64,000 bases of DNA from Ferriphaselus amnicola (GTDB lineage Bacteria > Pseudomonadota > Gammaproteobacteria > Burkholderiales > Gallionellaceae), in the NCBI RefSeq assembly GCF_000974685.2, contig NZ_AP018738.1:868001-932000 (forward strand), read 5' to 3'. The notes beneath the pieces are model-generated. The model worked only from the letters and a program-made list of their open reading frames with translations, was not told the origin of the DNA and did no database searches. Position 1 is the first letter of the stretch, and each line of letters starts with the position of its first letter. Positions 63,777 to 64,000 of this stretch are shown piece after piece. Position numbers and translations under genes: made by a program.

Positions 63777-64000
63777 ATGAGCAATAAACGACCTCTGCCT
63801 CGCTATGTCTTTCGATACTTCTTCGATCCTGGCTCGGGCATTTGCCTGTGGTCAGACAATGATACGGCCAGAGAGAAATTTGATTATCCCGTGGAGCTGA
63901 GTGACCTTGGGCTGTCGGATGATCTTTTGCGCCAAGCCGTCGATCTCCTCGCGTGGTACGACACATCTATCGACTGGAGCTATCCTTCCAACCCATCGCC
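63777..64000 (+). CDS. Protein of unknown function, truncated by the window end
   Basis: At least 74 residues from the ATG at 63777 (an ATG at 63738, overlapping the previous stop, would add 13). The sequence includes YVFRYFFDPGSGICLWS, VELSDLGLSDDLLRQAVD and WYDTSIDWSYPSNPS. The pattern CLWS...A...F..P followed by WYD.S.(D/N)W..P..PS recalls small proteins found near polymorphic toxin and immunity genes, but I cannot name a family. The 3' end lies outside the window. Confidence 0.6.
   Translation, partial: MSNKRPLPRYVFRYFFDPGSGICLWSDNDTAREKFDYPVELSDLGLSDDLLRQAVDLLAWYDTSIDWSYPSNPS

Overview
The window reads as a chromosomal segment of a betaproteobacterium. Housekeeping order (accA-tilS; rplM-rpsI-argC-erpA; dut-coaBC; addB/addA), moderately GC-rich codon use and short heptamer or 14-mer direct repeats between and inside genes fit the Nitrosomonadales/Gallionellaceae type. 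This placement is an inference from protein flavour and gene order; no marker was searched. I saw no rRNA, tRNA, insertion sequence, phage module or CRISPR array.

Bases 1-20,200 are mostly core genes: fatty acid synthesis (accA, partial), tRNA modification (tilS), a SulP anion transporter, metG, the Fe-S carrier apbC, dcd, a large PLP amino acid decarboxylase, a possible alpha/beta hydrolase, ribosomal proteins L13 and S9, argC, erpA, dut, coaBC, radC, an ETHE1-like metallo-hydrolase, a MarR-membrane protein-YceI operon, and htpX. Clear hairpin terminators separate several units. Bases 20,300-26,300 carry two adjacent multidomain GGDEF-EAL proteins with different sensor parts (PAS and transmembrane; CBS and PAS). 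Bases 26,300-35,000 hold an AddAB-type helicase-nuclease pair. It is split by an inserted block of a small membrane protein, an Lgt-like membrane protein and a radical SAM protein that resembles archaeal tetraether lipid synthase (Tes).

Bases 35,000-64,000 form a long accessory region, almost all on the + strand, rich in exported or lipid-anchored proteins. These include a Pro-rich cytochrome c lipoprotein, YbjN-like proteins, a CAP-domain protein, a glycine-zipper lipoprotein, SEL1-repeat proteins, an ankyrin lipoprotein, YcxB-like membrane proteins, TolB-like beta-propeller fragments, and two giant TPR-CHAT caspase-like proteins that bracket a formylglycine-generating-enzyme-like protein. 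The whole CHAT set appears to lie in one operon (about 50.9-62.9 kb). Both CHAT proteins and the FGE-like protein have N-terminal signal sequences, which is unusual for CHAT proteases.

The best candidate for something undescribed is the organisation of this accessory region. (1) A bipartite promoter-like element, CCTGAyAm-N14/15-CGTCTAA, sits ahead of six transcription units (sites near 36.05, 38.12, 38.66, 42.66, 46.66 and 62.92 kb), suggesting one regulon under an ECF-type sigma factor or other dedicated regulator. (2) Three exported proteins of different architecture (ankyrin, SEL1, small lipoprotein) share a 40-residue C-terminal tail with two cysteines, and the shared DNA runs on past the stop codon, as in an exchanged 3' cassette. 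(3) The two CHAT genes have nearly identical 3' ends, pointing to gene conversion. Duplicated SEL1 genes and a chimeric gene remnant at 47.5 kb show continuing local duplication and recombination.
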